Shown here one piece after another: positions 63,039 through 64,000 of a stretch of DNA of 64,000 nt. Source of the DNA: Planctomycetaceae bacterium (lineage in GTDB: Bacteria > Planctomycetota > Planctomycetia > Pirellulales > Pirellulaceae). The DNA lies in the NCBI GenBank assembly GCA_002723275.1, contig PBNZ01000043.1, positions 212,109 through 276,108 of the forward strand, read 5' to 3'. The translations under genes and the position numbers were made by a program. Numbering within the stretch: the stretch's first letter is position 1; every line of letters starts with the position of its first letter. Under the pieces are notes generated by a model. It worked only from the letters and a program-made list of their open reading frames with translations. It made no database searches and was not told where the DNA came from.

Positions 63039-64000
63039 CTAGCGTTCCCCCGCCGGTCGATCGATACGGCGTTCCACCCGAAGTTCGGTCAGCTTGCGAT
63101 GACGTTGATTGTGATCTTCTCTCGCCAGACGTGCCATGAATTCACGGGATGGTCGATCGAGAATCACAAGTCGGTCTTTTTCCGGACTCCCCGGTGTGCG
63201 AATAATGCAAATGACCTCAGCCCTACCCTGCTGAGGATTGAGAATCTCTGCCTCGCGTTGCCGATCGATATTTTGCATTGAATTCGTCGACGCCACGGGA
63301 TTAACCGTTTGAGATGGTGCAGCTGGAGCGCTGGTCGCTGCTGTCCTGGACGGTACAGCAACCGTTTGGGGACCGCGATCTTTCGTCCTGGTAAGATCAG
63401 GCTGAGCATCTTTAGGAGGCATGGCCTGATAGACGAAGGCGAGCTTCGCGACATCAAGCTTCTTATGGATCGACTGGTAGGCCGCGTAGAGCCCTTCATT
63501 GGTTTCTGGGTCGGCAGCGTTACAGACCCCGACTAGAAATCCATCCTTCGAGAATAATCCTCCACCGCTACGACCGTCGACAGGACGGCCAGAAACCGTA
63601 ATATTCTCCGGTCCCAAAAACTTGTTGACGGCGTTGATCTGTCCACGCATCACCGTGGGATCAGCACCGCGATTACAACCGATGGAAAAGACGGGCTGGC
63701 CGCGAGAAACTCGATAGTCTGACCCTGCAATACGAACGGGTCGAATGGGAGCTCGCAAGGGGATGGCAATCAATGCTAGATCTCGATCCAGATCATGCCG
63801 AAGCAACTTGCCAGTCACCGTACCTTTCTGCGAGGACTCGAAAAGTTCGACGGTAATCCTTCCTTTGCCTTGTGAACTTCGGAAAATGTGACCGCAGGTG
63901 AGCACCAGTCCTTCGATCGAATTTCGGGCTTGATGAACATCAACAATCGTTCCGGTACCAAACGAATGGCCTCCTGCATCGTCAACGCGTAAACGGACTG
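63039..64000 (-). CDS. Trypsin-like serine protease, 5' end outside window
   Basis: The minus-strand frame is open to the window end, so the true start lies beyond 64000. The catalytic His lies in GLVLTCGHIF, the Asp in HDLDRDLALIAI and the Ser in GRSGGGLF, all in the S1/HtrA order. After the protease fold comes a Pro/Ala/Thr-rich linker and a basic C-terminal tail (RLAREDHNQRHRKLTELRV). No PDZ domain is visible in the visible part. It is probably exported, but the signal region is not in the window. Confidence 0.87.
   Translation of the reverse strand, partial: VRLRVDDAGGHSFGTGTIVDVHQARNSIEGLVLTCGHIFRSSQGKGRITVELFESSQKGTVTGKLLRHDLDRDLALIAIPLRAPIRPVRIAGSDYRVSRGQPVFSIGCNRGADPTVMRGQINAVNKFLGPENITVSGRPVDGRSGGGLFSKDGFLVGVCNAADPETNEGLYAAYQSIHKKLDVAKLAFVYQAMPPKDAQPDLTRTKDRGPQTVAVPSRTAATSAPAAPSQTVNPVASTNSMQNIDRQREAEILNPQQGRAEVICIIRTPGSPEKDRLVILDRPSREFMARLAREDHNQRHRKLTELRVERRIDRPAGER

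Overview
This window reads as chromosome of a planctomycete, most likely of the Pirellula group (the rank is an inference). The signs are a giant two-array 'YTV' repeat protein of the kind described from planctomycete cell walls, a PEP-CTERM protein, an ECF sigma factor of the planctomycete type next to a membrane Ser/Thr kinase, an FG-GAP/ASPIC-UnbV protein fused to thioredoxin-like and TPR parts, many GTG and TTG starts, and housekeeping genes scattered as singletons or short operons. I see no rRNA operon, prophage, insertion sequence or CRISPR array.

Layout. 1-5.5 kb: the 3' part of trpF, ahcY, a DUF1015 gene, then a chromosome partition locus with two parS sites and overlapping parA-parB. 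5.6-12 kb: tRNA-Pro, a STAS protein, a secreted EEP-family hydrolase, small membrane proteins, an OPT transporter and an ArsR-type regulator. 12-15 kb: a hexapeptide acyltransferase, a glycosyltransferase and a TrmH-type methyltransferase. 15.2-23.7 kb: purA, then uppS-cdsA (lipid carrier and phospholipid synthesis), then phoH, a 7TM-HD phosphohydrolase, ybeY and a CNNM/CBS protein, tightly spaced. 23.7-31 kb: an XRE regulator, the ECF/kinase pair, a TPR protein and a PEP-CTERM protein. 31.2-34.8 kb: a single long lipoprotein frame interrupted only by one TGA. 34.8-41.2 kb: a PQQ-type propeller protein, a three-gene lipid operon (CarF/PEDS1-like desaturase, di-iron hydroxylase, diacylglycerol-kinase family), tRNA-Gln, Rex and a damaged prepilin gene. 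41.7-48.3 kb: the YTV protein, a CPBP protease, ppdK and lpxA. 48.6-52.8 kb: a small TPR protein, a cysteine desulfurase, an AT-rich gene-poor stretch, and pyrD. 53.3-62 kb: a 1443-residue TPR protein, a Wza-type polysaccharide export lipoprotein, a secreted repeat protein and a short GT2 protein. The end holds hisI, a RidA protein and a partial serine protease.

The most striking observation is the TGA at 33040-33042. The two reading frames on either side lie in the same phase and together form one FG-GAP/ASPIC-UnbV lipoprotein. The bases just after the TGA fold into a hairpin with a 5' bulge and a GGUC apical loop, resembling the bacterial SECIS of formate dehydrogenase. I propose that this TGA is decoded as selenocysteine. 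Also notable are the candidate ether-lipid operon at 36.7-39.6 kb and the two homologous 16-residue arrays of the YTV protein.

Limits: all family assignments come from reading motifs by eye. No database search, folding program or genome-wide search was run.
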